The notes below the pieces were generated by a model. The model saw nothing but the letters and a program-made list of their open reading frames with translations, was not told the DNA's origin and searched no databases. A DNA stretch of 64,000 bases, taken from positions 3,906,001 to 3,970,000 of the forward strand of contig OZ257136.1 of assembly GCA_965278995.1 (NCBI GenBank), written 5' to 3'. Source of the DNA: JADJYF01 sp965278995 (GTDB lineage: Bacteria > Pseudomonadota > Gammaproteobacteria > Ga0077536). Every line of letters begins with the position of its first letter. Position 1 is the first letter of the stretch. The position numbers and the translations under genes were made by a program. Of this stretch, positions 24,152 through 32,946 are shown one piece after another.

Positions 24152-25183
24152 ATGGCGGTTTACCGTTGCAATCATTGCGGGATGGTCGGCGAGCGGATTA
24201 CCGCCAATCCCGGCAGCAAGGCGCCATGCGGAAAATGCAGTCAACCGATCAGCTATTTCGCGACTACCGACTTTATCCAGAAACTGGTCGAGAAATATCT
24301 GGCAACTCGCCGTGAACTCAATGCACTGAAAGACGTCATCGACGAGCGCGAAGCGGAAACCTCGTCGGAGTCCACTGAAATAGCGGCAACCCTGAATGTC
24401 GATAATCTCGCAATAGAGCTGCAGAACACCAGAGCACTCGCTACTGCCCTGCAGCACGAGCCGCTATTGAAATGGTTTTCCACTCGACAGATTGGTGCTC
24501 AATTCGATTACCACCAGGTTGATACGACAGGTTTTTTCGACGAGGCCGCGAAAGCCATCGGCGATCACTATGAGCTGCTGTCGGGCCCGATAGAGCAGGT
24601 ATGCTGGGCATACCGCAGAGATTTTACCTGGATAAATATCGATCTCGGCAAACGGGAAGCGCAGGAAGCAAATGTAATCAATGACGCATTTCGCACGTTC
24701 TACGGTCAGTCGCTCTTTGCTCGCTACTCCTACCAGAAGCAAAAGGAGCAGATTGGTCTGACCATACAGCCAGCCCCCGCCGTTCGGCGTTTTTTTGATG
24801 GTGGCTGGCTGGAGTGGTATGTATTTATCGAGATCGTAAATCGTTGCCTCGAAACGAACCGTGCGTTTTCGTGCGCGCGCGGCGCCAAAGTCGAATTCCA
24901 GGATGAAACCTTGCGCGAACTGGACGTTGCTTTCCTGATCGACGGTCGGCTGCCGCTGTTCGTCGAATGCAAAACGGGCGAGTTTCGCGCGGAGATCGAC
25001 AAATACGCGAAATTCAAACGAAGATTGGGCGTGGACAAAGCGCAATTTGTCATGTGCTGCCCGGAACTCAGTAACGAACTCGCTGCCGGGTTGACGGCGA
25101 TGTACGAACTGACATTCGTGAACCTGAGCACGCTCCAAGGTCATGTCATATCTCTGTTCCACGCTAACGCTCCACGACAGTGA
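24152..25183 (+). CDS. Zinc-ribbon, PD-(D/E)XK nuclease-like protein (DUF1887-like C-terminus)
   Basis: 343 residues. The N-terminus is a zinc ribbon, C6-x2-C9 and C26-x2-C29 (RCNHCG, PCGKCS). A predicted coiled coil follows (about 40-85; KLVEKYLATRRELNALKD). The C-terminus has RELDVAFLIDG then LFVECKTG (Asp258, Glu272, Lys274), the PD-(D/E)XK core as found in the DUF1887 nuclease domain of CRISPR-associated Card1-type proteins. No CARF sensor domain is seen. The gene looks more AT-rich than its neighbours and follows the higBA insertion directly. A nuclease, possibly in defence, is an inference; the exact function is unknown. Confidence 0.6.
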   Translation: MAVYRCNHCGMVGERITANPGSKAPCGKCSQPISYFATTDFIQKLVEKYLATRRELNALKDVIDEREAETSSESTEIAATLNVDNLAIELQNTRALATALQHEPLLKWFSTRQIGAQFDYHQVDTTGFFDEAAKAIGDHYELLSGPIEQVCWAYRRDFTWINIDLGKREAQEANVINDAFRTFYGQSLFARYSYQKQKEQIGLTIQPAPAVRRFFDGGWLEWYVFIEIVNRCLETNRAFSCARGAKVEFQDETLRELDVAFLIDGRLPLFVECKTGEFRAEIDKYAKFKRRLGVDKAQFVMCCPELSNELAAGLTAMYELTFVNLSTLQGHVISLFHANAPRQ

Positions 25184-25287
25184 TTGAAGCGCATCTTGGC
25201 GGCGTGAATTCCGGTTATGCGAGTAACAATCCCACGGCAAAGCCAGGGGAGCTCATCAGGCATCGGCATCGATGTTTTGCAGAGGAG

Positions 25288-25347
25288 CTACGTACGTTCA
25301 TCGGCCGCTGTCAGGCGGACCGTCCAGCTGCGTGCCTCTGCGCTCAC
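25288..25347 (-). pseudogene. Truncated parE toxin remnant
   Basis: Eleven bases after the parD stop a GTG opens a 19-codon frame ending in TAG. Its product, VSAEARSWTVRLTAADERT, resembles the first residues of ParE toxins (WTVRLTAAAE-type start). No continuation of a ParE fold is evident in any frame down to 25184. The toxin gene therefore seems to have been cut short or decayed. Confidence 0.45.
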
Positions 25348-25357
25348 TTCCGGCGTT

Positions 25358-25654
25358 TCACCGAGGCTTTCCGGTGATCGCCTTTTCGGCAATCGTACTC
25401 AAATGCAGGCTGAGTGCGCCACGCGCTCCAAAGTTGCGAAAGCGTCCGGCGTCGATGTCAGCGATCCCGACGCGGGCGGCCTCGCGAAGCGCGTCGAGTC
25501 GGGCATTGTCCTGCGCCTCGCGATCCTCAATCAGACGCAGCACTTCGCGCAGCACTTCGCTGGCGTTCTGGTAGCGTCCGGTGGACACGAGCTTTTCGAC
25601 AAGGCGTGCCTGGTGATCGGTAAGCACAACATTACGAGTCGGGATGGGGGTCAC
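25358..25654 (-). CDS. ParD-family antitoxin, apparently orphan
   Basis: About 98 residues from GTG 25654. TRNVVLTDHQARLVEKLVSTGRYQNASEVLREVLRLIEDRE is the ribbon-helix-helix of ParD antitoxins (CC2985 type), followed by the acidic toxin-wrapping tail (AREAARVGIADIDAGRF-like). The frame extends to 25747 but the added residues are unrelated. No ribosome site is clear. Only a stub of parE follows. An inverted repeat ACGTCGGT/ACCGACGT (25720-25727, 25746-25753) upstream could be its operator. Confidence 0.75.
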   Translation of the reverse strand: MTPIPTRNVVLTDHQARLVEKLVSTGRYQNASEVLREVLRLIEDREAQDNARLDALREAARVGIADIDAGRFRNFGARGALSLHLSTIAEKAITGKPR

Positions 25655-25775
25655 GCGAGCGTCGATGGGCCTTGGCGTAATATGCCAACAGCGCCCGAGT
25701 CGACAACGTACGGTCCGCACACGTCGGTCAACGAAAACGGATTTCAACCGACGTTAAGTCCGCGCGTCAAAGCAC

Positions 25776-26936
25776 CTATCCCATCCGAAACGGCCCACTT
25801 ATCGCGAACGTCATCCCCGGATCGCCCGCCCCACCACCCCGACCACGTTGCGAACTGACGTACAGGTGCCGGCCATCAGGACTGAAGGCTGGTCCCGCAA
25901 GTTCGGAGCCGTCATGTCCAACCAGTTGCAGAAACGGTGCGGCGAGGCGCGTGCCGACAGCATCAGCAAGCAGGACCAGTTGCAGCGCGCCAGCGTCTTC
26001 GGCCACGAACAGATCGCCCGACAGCGTGTGCATGGTCAGATTGTCCGGCTGATGCAGTGGTGCATGCGAGCCAAGTTGCGCGGCATCGTAGATCATCGCC
26101 AGTCTATTGGTGCGCGGATCCAGCGCCCACACACGGCTGTCCGCTGTGGTCGTGAAATACAACAGACCATTGGCGAACCAGGCGCCTTCGCCGCGTGCGA
26201 AAGCGGTACTGTCCTTACCTCGATACGGCTCCAAGGGCGACACTTTGACCCAACTGACACGACCGTCAGACGTAACGGATGCCGCTTCGAGCAGACCGAC
26301 GCTCAAGTCCCCTGATCGTTCAGGGCGAAACCGATATAGACGGCTGTCCTTGTCGTCCTCGGTCAGATAAACAAGGCCCGTGACCGGATCGACCGCTGCA
26401 GCTTCGTGCACGTAACGACCAAGCGCGGGGCGCGCGATGCCTTGACCGGGCGCGAACGGCTGACATTCCCATACCAGGCCGTCGGGATGTTCCTCACACG
26501 ACAGCCACGTATTCCATGATGTCGCACCACCGGCGCAATTACGGCGCGTGCCGGTGAGTATCCGATAGGCGTCGACAATCTTGCCGTATGCATCGAACCG
26601 GATCGCACCGGCACCGCCGTCGTCATCGTCGATTTCTGCGTTGGAGACATAGACCCAGCCGCGGTCAGGATGCGCAAAACAGGCGCCACCATCAGGCGCG
26701 CCATGCCAGGCGTAACGTGTGCCTGTCACCGGCTCCCCGCTGATGCCGATGACCTGTGCGTGGAATCCCTGCGGCAAACAGATGCCATGGACATCTGGCG
26801 TTCCCAGTGGGCCATAAGCACTCTCACCGACCATGGTTTGCGCTGCGGTCATCTTCCGCCAATAACTCGTCGCCCCCAGCAAGGCAGTCGAGGTCACCGC
26901 GACCGCAGTGAGAAAATTACGGCGCGTTGCCCGCAT
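25776..26936 (-). CDS. PhoX-family secreted phosphatase (DUF839)
   Basis: A 386-residue protein with a Tat-type signal (ATRRNFLTAVAVTSTALLGA). The body is a beta-propeller of the PhoX family: WNTWLSCEEH, GRYVHEAAAVDP, YLTEDDKDSRLYRF, PDNLTMHTLSGDLFVAED and AGPAFSPDGRHLYVSSQ, with the Cys/Glu and Asp/Glu residues used for iron and calcium. PhoX enzymes release phosphate from esters in the periplasm or outside. No Pho box is visible upstream, unlike pstS. Some family members have no proven phosphatase activity. Confidence 0.8.
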   Translation of the reverse strand: MRATRRNFLTAVAVTSTALLGATSYWRKMTAAQTMVGESAYGPLGTPDVHGICLPQGFHAQVIGISGEPVTGTRYAWHGAPDGGACFAHPDRGWVYVSNAEIDDDDGGAGAIRFDAYGKIVDAYRILTGTRRNCAGGATSWNTWLSCEEHPDGLVWECQPFAPGQGIARPALGRYVHEAAAVDPVTGLVYLTEDDKDSRLYRFRPERSGDLSVGLLEAASVTSDGRVSWVKVSPLEPYRGKDSTAFARGEGAWFANGLLYFTTTADSRVWALDPRTNRLAMIYDAAQLGSHAPLHQPDNLTMHTLSGDLFVAEDAGALQLVLLADAVGTRLAAPFLQLVGHDGSELAGPAFSPDGRHLYVSSQRGRGGGAGDPGMTFAISGPFRMG

Positions 26937-27062
26937 CGATGAAGTTTCCGGTGTGCTCAGAACGGGCTAGTGTACCGCTCTCTTTTCAGCCGTGATGGGC
27001 GCACCTCGGCAGCGGCGAACGGGCGACGGGTATTGCCGCCACGGCAGTCGAGCAGCCCTCAG

Positions 27063-27878
27063 TCAACTCCCGCTGCGGCGGAGCGACCCTTCGCGATCGA
27101 CCCGCGTACGCAGGATGTGCAGCTCCTCGGCAGTCGGCGGTGCAGTCGCGGCAATAGTGGCCGGAATGATCAGCGGAAAGCCGGTCGCCGCCTCAACTTC
27201 GGCCAGGGTCACGCCCGGGTGCAAGGAACGCAGCCGCATGCGTTTGTCGTCCTCGGTGAAATCCATTACGCAGAGCGGTGTCACGCAATATTTCGGGCCG
27301 CCGCCCGGCAGACCCAGGCGACTGCGGGCATCGGCCCCGCCGCTGCCCCAGCCAACGGTACTGAGGTAATCGCACTTCGGCACCAGCGTGCGCGGTGTGT
27401 GACTGTTCAGCACGATGTAATAGCGCCCGACATGGCTAGTCAGTGTCGGCGTACCAACCGATCCCGGGCCGCGAAAACGCAATCGCCGCGGGTCGGAGCC
27501 GATACCGATGAGATTGGTATTGCCGTAGCAGTCGACCTGAATGCCGCCGATGAAGAACACGCGGCGATGCCAGTCCTTGAGCTGATCGAAGCGATGCCCG
27601 CGATCGCTGAACGACTCTGCCCACCGCACCACTCGGCGATCCCAGCCGAAAGCGGGCAGTGGCAGCGATTCGAGATGATGCACATTCATGCGTGCGCCCA
27701 GAAACACGAGTTCCATGTTCGGGCCGTGCATGATGTGCGCGAGGCGCACTGCGGCTTCCGGCACCGGCAACGCGATGCCGACCTGCAGTTCGTCGCCATC
27801 GACGAGATCGCGGGCGAGAAAACACGCCATCAATTCCGCCGTGCTGTAGTCGGCGCTCACAGAGTCCTTAGTATTCAT
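27063..27878 (-). CDS. CoA-transferase family subunit B (IpdB/GctB-like)
   Basis: About 271 residues from ATG 27878 (a TTG at 27887 is also in frame). STAELMACFLARDLVDGDELQVGIALPVPEAA and RVFFIGGIQVDCYGNTN are typical of subunit B of two-component family I CoA-transferases. The later part (LHPGVTLAEVEAATGFPL) is also conserved. The ExG catalytic-Glu motif of glutaconate CoA-transferase is not evident (VFLGARMN instead), which is more like the IpdAB ring-cleaving CoA hydrolases of steroid degradation. It overlaps subunit A by 11 bp. Substrate unknown. Confidence 0.75.
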   Translation of the reverse strand: MNTKDSVSADYSTAELMACFLARDLVDGDELQVGIALPVPEAAVRLAHIMHGPNMELVFLGARMNVHHLESLPLPAFGWDRRVVRWAESFSDRGHRFDQLKDWHRRVFFIGGIQVDCYGNTNLIGIGSDPRRLRFRGPGSVGTPTLTSHVGRYYIVLNSHTPRTLVPKCDYLSTVGWGSGGADARSRLGLPGGGPKYCVTPLCVMDFTEDDKRMRLRSLHPGVTLAEVEAATGFPLIIPATIAATAPPTAEELHILRTRVDREGSLRRSGS

Positions 27879-28743
27879 ACAGCGCAAGCAGGCGCTTGAT
27901 GCCGACTAGTTCGAGATAATCGCCGTGCGTTGCCGGCACCCGGCAGTAGCGGGCGAGAAAGCGCGTCAGCGTATCAGTTTCGCGACCCTCGGCCGCAGCA
28001 GTGGCAGCATCGACATACTCGGCGAGCCAGGCCGTGTCCTGCACATAATGACCCCGGCTGTAATAGGGGTGTGCGCCGAAAGGCATGCGCAATACGGCGT
28101 CGGCTCGGCCGATGGTCGTCGCCCACGGATCCGCGCGAACATCTTCGTTAGCGATGATTTTCTCGACTGTGACAACGGTGCGCGTGGCAGCGCGGGCAAG
28201 AAACAGATCGAGCCAGCCCGGGCCGCCGTGATGCTGCACATTGCCGTAAGCGTCCGCGTTGGCGGCATGTAGCAGCGCGAGGTCCGGCCGCAACGCCGGC
28301 ACTGCCAGCAGGGTTTCGCCCGTTAACGGGTCGCGATATACCTTGAGATCCGGATTCAGCTCCGGCAGCGAGGTGCCGACACCGCCCCGCCACGGCAGAT
28401 AAGGCAGACCCTTGGCCGCCGCCTCCAGCGCGCTGGTCAGAATGCCTTCCTCGCATTCCCAGATGTCGATGGTGCCGCGCTCAGCCGCAGCCCGAAAGCT
28501 CGGCGCAACCGGTACGCCCGTGCCGCCGCCTGCGTAGTAACTGATGACCTTGCGCACACAGCCGGCCGCGATCAGAAGATCGAGCGTGAGACCGCTCGCC
28601 ACCACGGTCAGCTCGCGCACCCCACTGCGGATCAGTTGTCGTACGAGCGCCATCGGCGCAGGTTCGCCAATGGCGATACACATGCCGTCGGCGAACGCTG
28701 CCGCTGCCGTGCTTTCGTCGATGATGCGTTCTTGTCGATGCAT
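27868..28743 (-). CDS. CoA-transferase family subunit A (IpdA/GctA-like)
   Basis: A 291-residue protein. FADGMCIAIGEPAPMALVRQLI, YYAGGGTGVPVAPSFR, IDIWECEEGILTSALEAAAKGLPYLPWRGG and DLALLHAANADAYGNVQ match subunit A of family I CoA-transferases, close in style to IpdA. With the downstream subunit it should form an alpha/beta heteromer acting on an acyl-CoA. The ATG lies about 9 bp beyond the 3' end of 6S RNA, with no clear ribosome site, so it may be read from the 6S transcript or an internal promoter. Confidence 0.78.
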   Translation of the reverse strand: MHRQERIIDESTAAAAFADGMCIAIGEPAPMALVRQLIRSGVRELTVVASGLTLDLLIAAGCVRKVISYYAGGGTGVPVAPSFRAAAERGTIDIWECEEGILTSALEAAAKGLPYLPWRGGVGTSLPELNPDLKVYRDPLTGETLLAVPALRPDLALLHAANADAYGNVQHHGGPGWLDLFLARAATRTVVTVEKIIANEDVRADPWATTIGRADAVLRMPFGAHPYYSRGHYVQDTAWLAEYVDAATAAAEGRETDTLTRFLARYCRVPATHGDYLELVGIKRLLALYEY

Positions 28744-28751
28744 CGAATTAG

Positions 28752-28943
28752 ATGGCGTTCTCCGCCATGCCGCCGCTGACCGTAATCTTGAACCAGGGGT
28801 TCAAGTGCGGAACGTCTCGAGGCGAATCAGGCTTCCCGCCAGAATGCGGGCTTGCACAACATCGCTGATTGATCGGTTCCTGATGTGAATAATATAGGCT
28901 CAGAGATTTCGGGTCAGTGGGCGCACACGGCAGAGAACACCAA
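28752..28943 (-). ncRNA. ssrS: 6S RNA
   Basis: On the minus strand the 3' part, TTGAACC-CC-TGGTTCAAG followed by ATTACGGTCAGCGGCGGCAT, closely matches the E. coli 6S segment TTGAACC..GGGTTCAAGGG..GCGGCGGCAT. The 5' part ACTGACCCGAAATCTCTGAGCC resembles the E. coli CCAGTCCCCTGAGCC. The ends pair: GGTGTTCTCTGCCGTG (28941-28926) with CATGGCGGAGAACGCC (28769-28754). Its place downstream of zapA is the standard one. 6S RNA binds sigma-70 RNA polymerase in stationary phase. Ends are estimated from pairing. The usual next gene, for 5-formyl-THF cyclo-ligase, is replaced by CoA-transferase genes. Confidence 0.9.
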
Positions 28944-29074
28944 GTCTTTTATCGGTACCGACAGGCATTGCTTGAGCAGTCGGCCAGCGGCTCGAACTGC
29001 CCTGCCACGAAATTGCCTGTCAAATTATCCATGGGCTGGAAATCCGCTCGCGCCGAGCGCGAATGCGGCCGTAT

Positions 29075-29413
29075 TCAGTGGCCGGTGGGCAGCTTCGACA
29101 ACTCGAAACCGCCGCTGCCGCGCCCCAGCACTTTAGCAATCTTACTCTGGATGCGCGCGATGCCTTCACCGATATCGGAGGTCATCGACTCATTGTTGCG
29201 GCGTATTTCCAGATACTCATGCGTGATATTCAGGGCTGCCATGACGGCGATACGCTCGCTGCCGATGACCTTCCCGTTATCACGCTGCTCGACCATTTTC
29301 TTGTTCAAATATTGCACGGAGGCGAATAGCGCTTCGCGCTCGTCATCCTTGCAACCGACGATATAGTCCTTGTCGAAGATAGTGACCGTAATCGGTCTTA
29401 CTTCGTCGTTCAT
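29075..29413 (-). CDS. zapA: Cell division protein ZapA
   Basis: 112 residues. VRPITVTIFDKDYIVGCKDDEREALFASVQYLNKKM is the ZapA N-terminal domain, and SERIAVMAALNITHEYLEIRR the start of its coiled coil. ZapA bundles FtsZ at the division ring. Its ATG overlaps the stop of the upstream ZapB-like gene (ATGA), and 6S RNA follows it. Confidence 0.93.
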   Translation of the reverse strand: MNDEVRPITVTIFDKDYIVGCKDDEREALFASVQYLNKKMVEQRDNGKVIGSERIAVMAALNITHEYLEIRRNNESMTSDIGEGIARIQSKIAKVLGRGSGGFELSKLPTGH

Positions 29414-29634
29414 GAACGGGTCTCCATCGCTTTCAACCGGGCGATCATGGCTTCCACGCGACTGCGTGCCTGCTCAGTTTTCTCGACCAGTGCCGCACGC
29501 TCCGCGGCTAGTGTTGCCTGCTGGTGCCGCAATGACTCGTTTTCATGGGCGAGGCTCTCGACCGTCTTGATCAGGTCGTCGACTCGCGATTCGAGTGCAG
29601 CGAGCTCAAGGCGGTCTTTCGTGCCAGCGGTCAT
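29410..29634 (-). CDS. ZapB-like coiled-coil protein (TIGR02449 type)
   Basis: A 74-residue, almost entirely coiled-coil protein (LAALESRVDDLIKTVESLAHENESLRHQQ). A small coiled-coil protein of this kind regularly precedes zapA in Gammaproteobacteria, and the 4-bp overlap shows translational coupling. The start ATG 29634 fits that family; an upstream start at 29679 is possible. A role in division with ZapA is likely from context only. Confidence 0.75.
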   Translation of the reverse strand: MTAGTKDRLELAALESRVDDLIKTVESLAHENESLRHQQATLAAERAALVEKTEQARSRVEAMIARLKAMETRS

Positions 29635-29782
29635 GGTTTCCAGGGAACTCGCGGTCGGGTGTTGCAGACGCCACCGCAATATAGGGCTCCCGGTGTCCGA
29701 CGGTCAACTGGAGGGCGGCAGTCCTGCGCCGGAGTTCCGCAATGCGTGTCGCGGCCGCACTGGCTCGTGGGATAATCAGAGC

Positions 29783-30349
29783 ATGAACACCGGACAATTC
29801 CATGCGCGCGTCGAGCGCGCACTGCGTGCCCTCGATTGCGATATCAGCGCAGCGGAGTGCCATGGCGTGCTCTGCGGGATGTTGTGCGGGCCGCGCGCTT
29901 TCGACAGCCATGGCTGGTATATCCATCTGAGCGGGCGCGATGACATTGCACCGTTGGCGGCTGGCGAACCGCATGCGGCGCTGCACGAGCTCGTCGGGCA
30001 CACCGCGACCGGCCTTGAAGGCGACAGTTTCGCGTTCACCTTGTTGCTGCCGGATGACGACGAGGCACTGGCTATCCGCGCCGCCGCTTTCGCCGACTGG
30101 TGCCGCGGATTTCTGTCTGGGCTTGGCCTGGCGGGGATTGCCGATCTCTCAACGCTGGGCGAAGATGCGCGAGGATTTCTGACCGATCTTGAGCGCTTCG
30201 GCGCACTGGACGTCAGTGGCGATGGCGGTGAAGATGACGAACGCGCGCTGGCCGAACTGACGGAATTCACCCGCATCGGCGCGCTTATCGTACACACCGA
30301 CGCGCGCGATACCGGCCACGACTTCGAAGCCGCCCCCGGACTGCACTGA
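29783..30349 (+). CDS. UPF0149 family protein YgfB
   Basis: 188 residues from ATG 29783. SAAECHGVLCGMLCG, FTLLLPDDDEALAIRAAAFADWCRGFLSGLGLAG and LTEFTRIGALIVHTD are the YgfB/YecA family signatures. It diverges from the zapA pair and precedes pepP, as in E. coli. In Pseudomonas a YgfB homologue influences beta-lactam resistance; a general function is not settled. Confidence 0.88.
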   Translation: MNTGQFHARVERALRALDCDISAAECHGVLCGMLCGPRAFDSHGWYIHLSGRDDIAPLAAGEPHAALHELVGHTATGLEGDSFAFTLLLPDDDEALAIRAAAFADWCRGFLSGLGLAGIADLSTLGEDARGFLTDLERFGALDVSGDGGEDDERALAELTEFTRIGALIVHTDARDTGHDFEAAPGLH

Positions 30350-30443
30350 GGGGGTTCGCTTAGCTACCGCGAACTGCGCGGCCTGGCGACAGTGCATGCG
30401 GCGTCCGTCCAGGACTCCCTCAGGACTTAGAAGCAGAGGTTCC

Positions 30444-31760
30444 ATGGAGAAAAGAGAATTCGGACGCCGGCGCAAGCGCCTGATGGATATCGTCGGCAAA
30501 GGCGGCATCGTCATTCAGCCAAATGCGCCAGAGCGCATCCGCAATCGCGACGTCTTTTATCCTTACCGCGTCGACAGCGATTTCTACTATCTGACCGGAT
30601 TCCCCGAACCCGAGTCGGTTGCCGTTCTGGTGCCTGACAGGCCGCAAGGCGAGTTCCTGCTGTTCTGTCGAGAGAAAGATGACGAACAGGAGACCTGGCA
30701 CGGCCGCCGCGCCGGACTCGAAGGCGCGTGCGATCAGTATGGCGCCGACGACGCCTTTCCGATCACCGATCTCGATGACATCCTGCCCGGACTGCTCGAG
30801 AACAAGGAGAAGATCTACTTCACGATGGGCCGCTATTCGGATTTCGATCAGCGGCTGGTGAGTTGGCTGAACCGGGTCACGAGCAAAGGCCGCGCCGGCA
30901 TTCATGCGCCGGATCAATTTGTCTCGCTCGGCCACGTCGTACACGAAATGCGTTTGTACAAGAGCAGTCAGGAACAGCGCGCCATGCGCAAAGCGGCCTC
31001 GATCGCCGCGGAAGGCCATCGCCGAGCGATGACCAGCTGCCGGCCCGGCATGCGTGAATATCAAATTGAAGCCGAGCTGCTGCATTGCTTCATGCAGAAC
31101 GGCGCGCGCTCGCCAGCTTATCCGTCGATTGTCGGCGGTGGTGCGAACAGCTGCATCCTGCATTACACCGAGAACAACGCGACGCTGCGCGAAGGCGATC
31201 TGCTGCTGATTGATGCCGGCGCTGAGTATGACAACTATGCCAGCGACGTCACCCGCACTTTTCCGGTCAGTGGCGAGTTCACGCCTGAACAGCGTCTGGC
31301 CTACGAGATAGTGCTCGAAGCCCAACTCGCCGCCATTGCAGAAGTACGGCCCGGCAACACCTGGAATGAACCGCACGACGCCGCTGTGGAAGTCATCACG
31401 CGCGGCCTGATCGATCTCGGCATTCTCAAAGGGCGCCTGCGTAAGCTGATCGACGAGGAAGCCTACAAACCTTATTACATGCACAAGACCGGGCATTGGC
31501 TGGGTATGGATGTGCACGACGTCGGCGACTATAAGATTCACGACGAATGGCGTGTGTTCGAGCCAGGTATGGTGACGACCGTCGAACCCGGGCTGTATTT
31601 CGCTGCCAGCCTGAAAGACCTGCCGAAGCAGTGGTGGAACATCGGCATCCGCATTGAGGACGACGTGCTGGTCACTGAGACCGGTCACGACATTCTGAGT
31701 ACCGAGGCGCCCAAAGCTGTCGATGCGGTCGAAGCTCTGATGCGCCATAGTGCCCGCTGA
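30444..31760 (+). CDS. pepP: Xaa-Pro aminopeptidase (aminopeptidase P)
   Basis: 438 residues from ATG 30444, preceded by AGAGG. The pita-bread fold has the five metal ligands: Asp in LLIDAGAEYD, Asp in YASDVTRTF, His in HKTGHWLGMDVHD, Glu in TTVEPGLY and Glu in IRIEDDVLVT. It removes N-terminal residues before proline. The frame extending to 30396 is not needed. It overlaps ubiH by 11 bp. Confidence 0.94.
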   Translation: MEKREFGRRRKRLMDIVGKGGIVIQPNAPERIRNRDVFYPYRVDSDFYYLTGFPEPESVAVLVPDRPQGEFLLFCREKDDEQETWHGRRAGLEGACDQYGADDAFPITDLDDILPGLLENKEKIYFTMGRYSDFDQRLVSWLNRVTSKGRAGIHAPDQFVSLGHVVHEMRLYKSSQEQRAMRKAASIAAEGHRRAMTSCRPGMREYQIEAELLHCFMQNGARSPAYPSIVGGGANSCILHYTENNATLREGDLLLIDAGAEYDNYASDVTRTFPVSGEFTPEQRLAYEIVLEAQLAAIAEVRPGNTWNEPHDAAVEVITRGLIDLGILKGRLRKLIDEEAYKPYYMHKTGHWLGMDVHDVGDYKIHDEWRVFEPGMVTTVEPGLYFAASLKDLPKQWWNIGIRIEDDVLVTETGHDILSTEAPKAVDAVEALMRHSAR

Positions 31761-32946
31761 ATACGATTGTGTGATCGTCGGCGCCGGACTGGTCGGCGCC
31801 GCGGCTGCGGTACTGCTTGCAGGTCGCGGCTTCCGCGTCGCCCTGCTCGAACGCCGAGCGTCGCCCCTCAAAGACGCGCTGAATGCCGATGTGCGCGCGT
31901 TGGTGCTGGCGCCATCATCAGTCGACGTGCTGGAAGACGCCGGCATGTGGTCCGGCATCGCGGCACGAGCCGAGGCCATCGAGACCATCCACATTCAGGA
32001 GCGCGGCAGTTTCGGCGCCGTGCGCCTGACCGCACACGAAGTCGGACTGCGCGCGTTGGGCTGGGCCTGCCCTGCCGATGGACTGCTGCAGACCCTGCGT
32101 GCCGGTGCCGAGGCGAACCCCAACGTCACCGTGCACTGGGCAACCCGCTATCTCGGTCACCATGTCAGCGACGACCATATGGTCATCACTGCCGAGTACG
32201 ATGGCGCGAGCGCGACGTTCTCTGCCCGATTGTTGATTGGCGCCGATGGCGCCGAATCCGAGGTCCGCAGCGCGGCTGGTATCGGCGCCGACGTTTTCGA
32301 TTATGCGCAGGAAGCGATTGTCGCCAATGTTACCGTCAGTGCGCCGCAACCGCGGACTGCTTTTGAGCGTTTCACCACGCGTGGACCGCTCGCCCTGATC
32401 CCACGCGGGGGCGCGCAGTACGTCGCCGTGCAGTGCCTGGATACGACTGCAGCCGAGCACGCTTTCGAACTGCTCGATGCCGATTATCTCGCACTGCTGA
32501 CGCGACGTTTCGGCGCGCGCCTCGGTAGCTTCACGGCGCTCGGGCCACGTCATCGGCATGCCCTCAAGCGCCGTCGAGCAGCAGCCATCGTCGGACCGCG
32601 CCTGGTCCTGATCGGCAATGCGGCGAATACGGTTCATCCCAATGCAGCACAAGGCTTGAATCTCGGTTTGCGTGATGTCGCCGCGCTGGCGCACGTACTC
32701 GAGCCGGGCGCCGACAGCGGCGCCCCTGCGGTATTGACTCGTTACCGGACGCTGCGTAAACGCGATCAGGCCAACACTGTCGCTTTCACCGACATGCTGG
32801 CGCAAACTTTTCGCTCGCCGCTGGGACTCGTTGCTTGCGCCAGACGCACAGCACTCGCCCTTGCTGCTGGCGTATCACCGCTCCGGCACCGCCTGATCGT
32901 TGAGGCGAGCGGACTTGCCGCGCTCGCGCGTCTACACGACCGATGA
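31750..32946 (+). CDS. ubiH: UbiH-type FAD monooxygenase of ubiquinone synthesis
   Basis: A 398-residue flavoprotein from GTG 31750. CVIVGAGLVGAAAAVLLAGRG is the FAD loop; GADGAESEVRSAAGI the DG motif; GNAANTVHPNAAQGLNLGLRD the second FAD motif. The family hydroxylates the ubiquinone precursor ring. The position pepP-ubiH-ubiI matches E. coli, where UbiH acts at C1. The exact ring position is inferred from synteny. Confidence 0.88.
   Translation: MPAEYDCVIVGAGLVGAAAAVLLAGRGFRVALLERRASPLKDALNADVRALVLAPSSVDVLEDAGMWSGIAARAEAIETIHIQERGSFGAVRLTAHEVGLRALGWACPADGLLQTLRAGAEANPNVTVHWATRYLGHHVSDDHMVITAEYDGASATFSARLLIGADGAESEVRSAAGIGADVFDYAQEAIVANVTVSAPQPRTAFERFTTRGPLALIPRGGAQYVAVQCLDTTAAEHAFELLDADYLALLTRRFGARLGSFTALGPRHRHALKRRRAAAIVGPRLVLIGNAANTVHPNAAQGLNLGLRDVAALAHVLEPGADSGAPAVLTRYRTLRKRDQANTVAFTDMLAQTFRSPLGLVACARRTALALAAGVSPLRHRLIVEASGLAALARLHDR

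Noticed and set aside
25776..27000. Pho box upstream of the PhoX-like gene
   Set aside because: No CTGTCA repeats are present in the region after 26936, in contrast to pstS.
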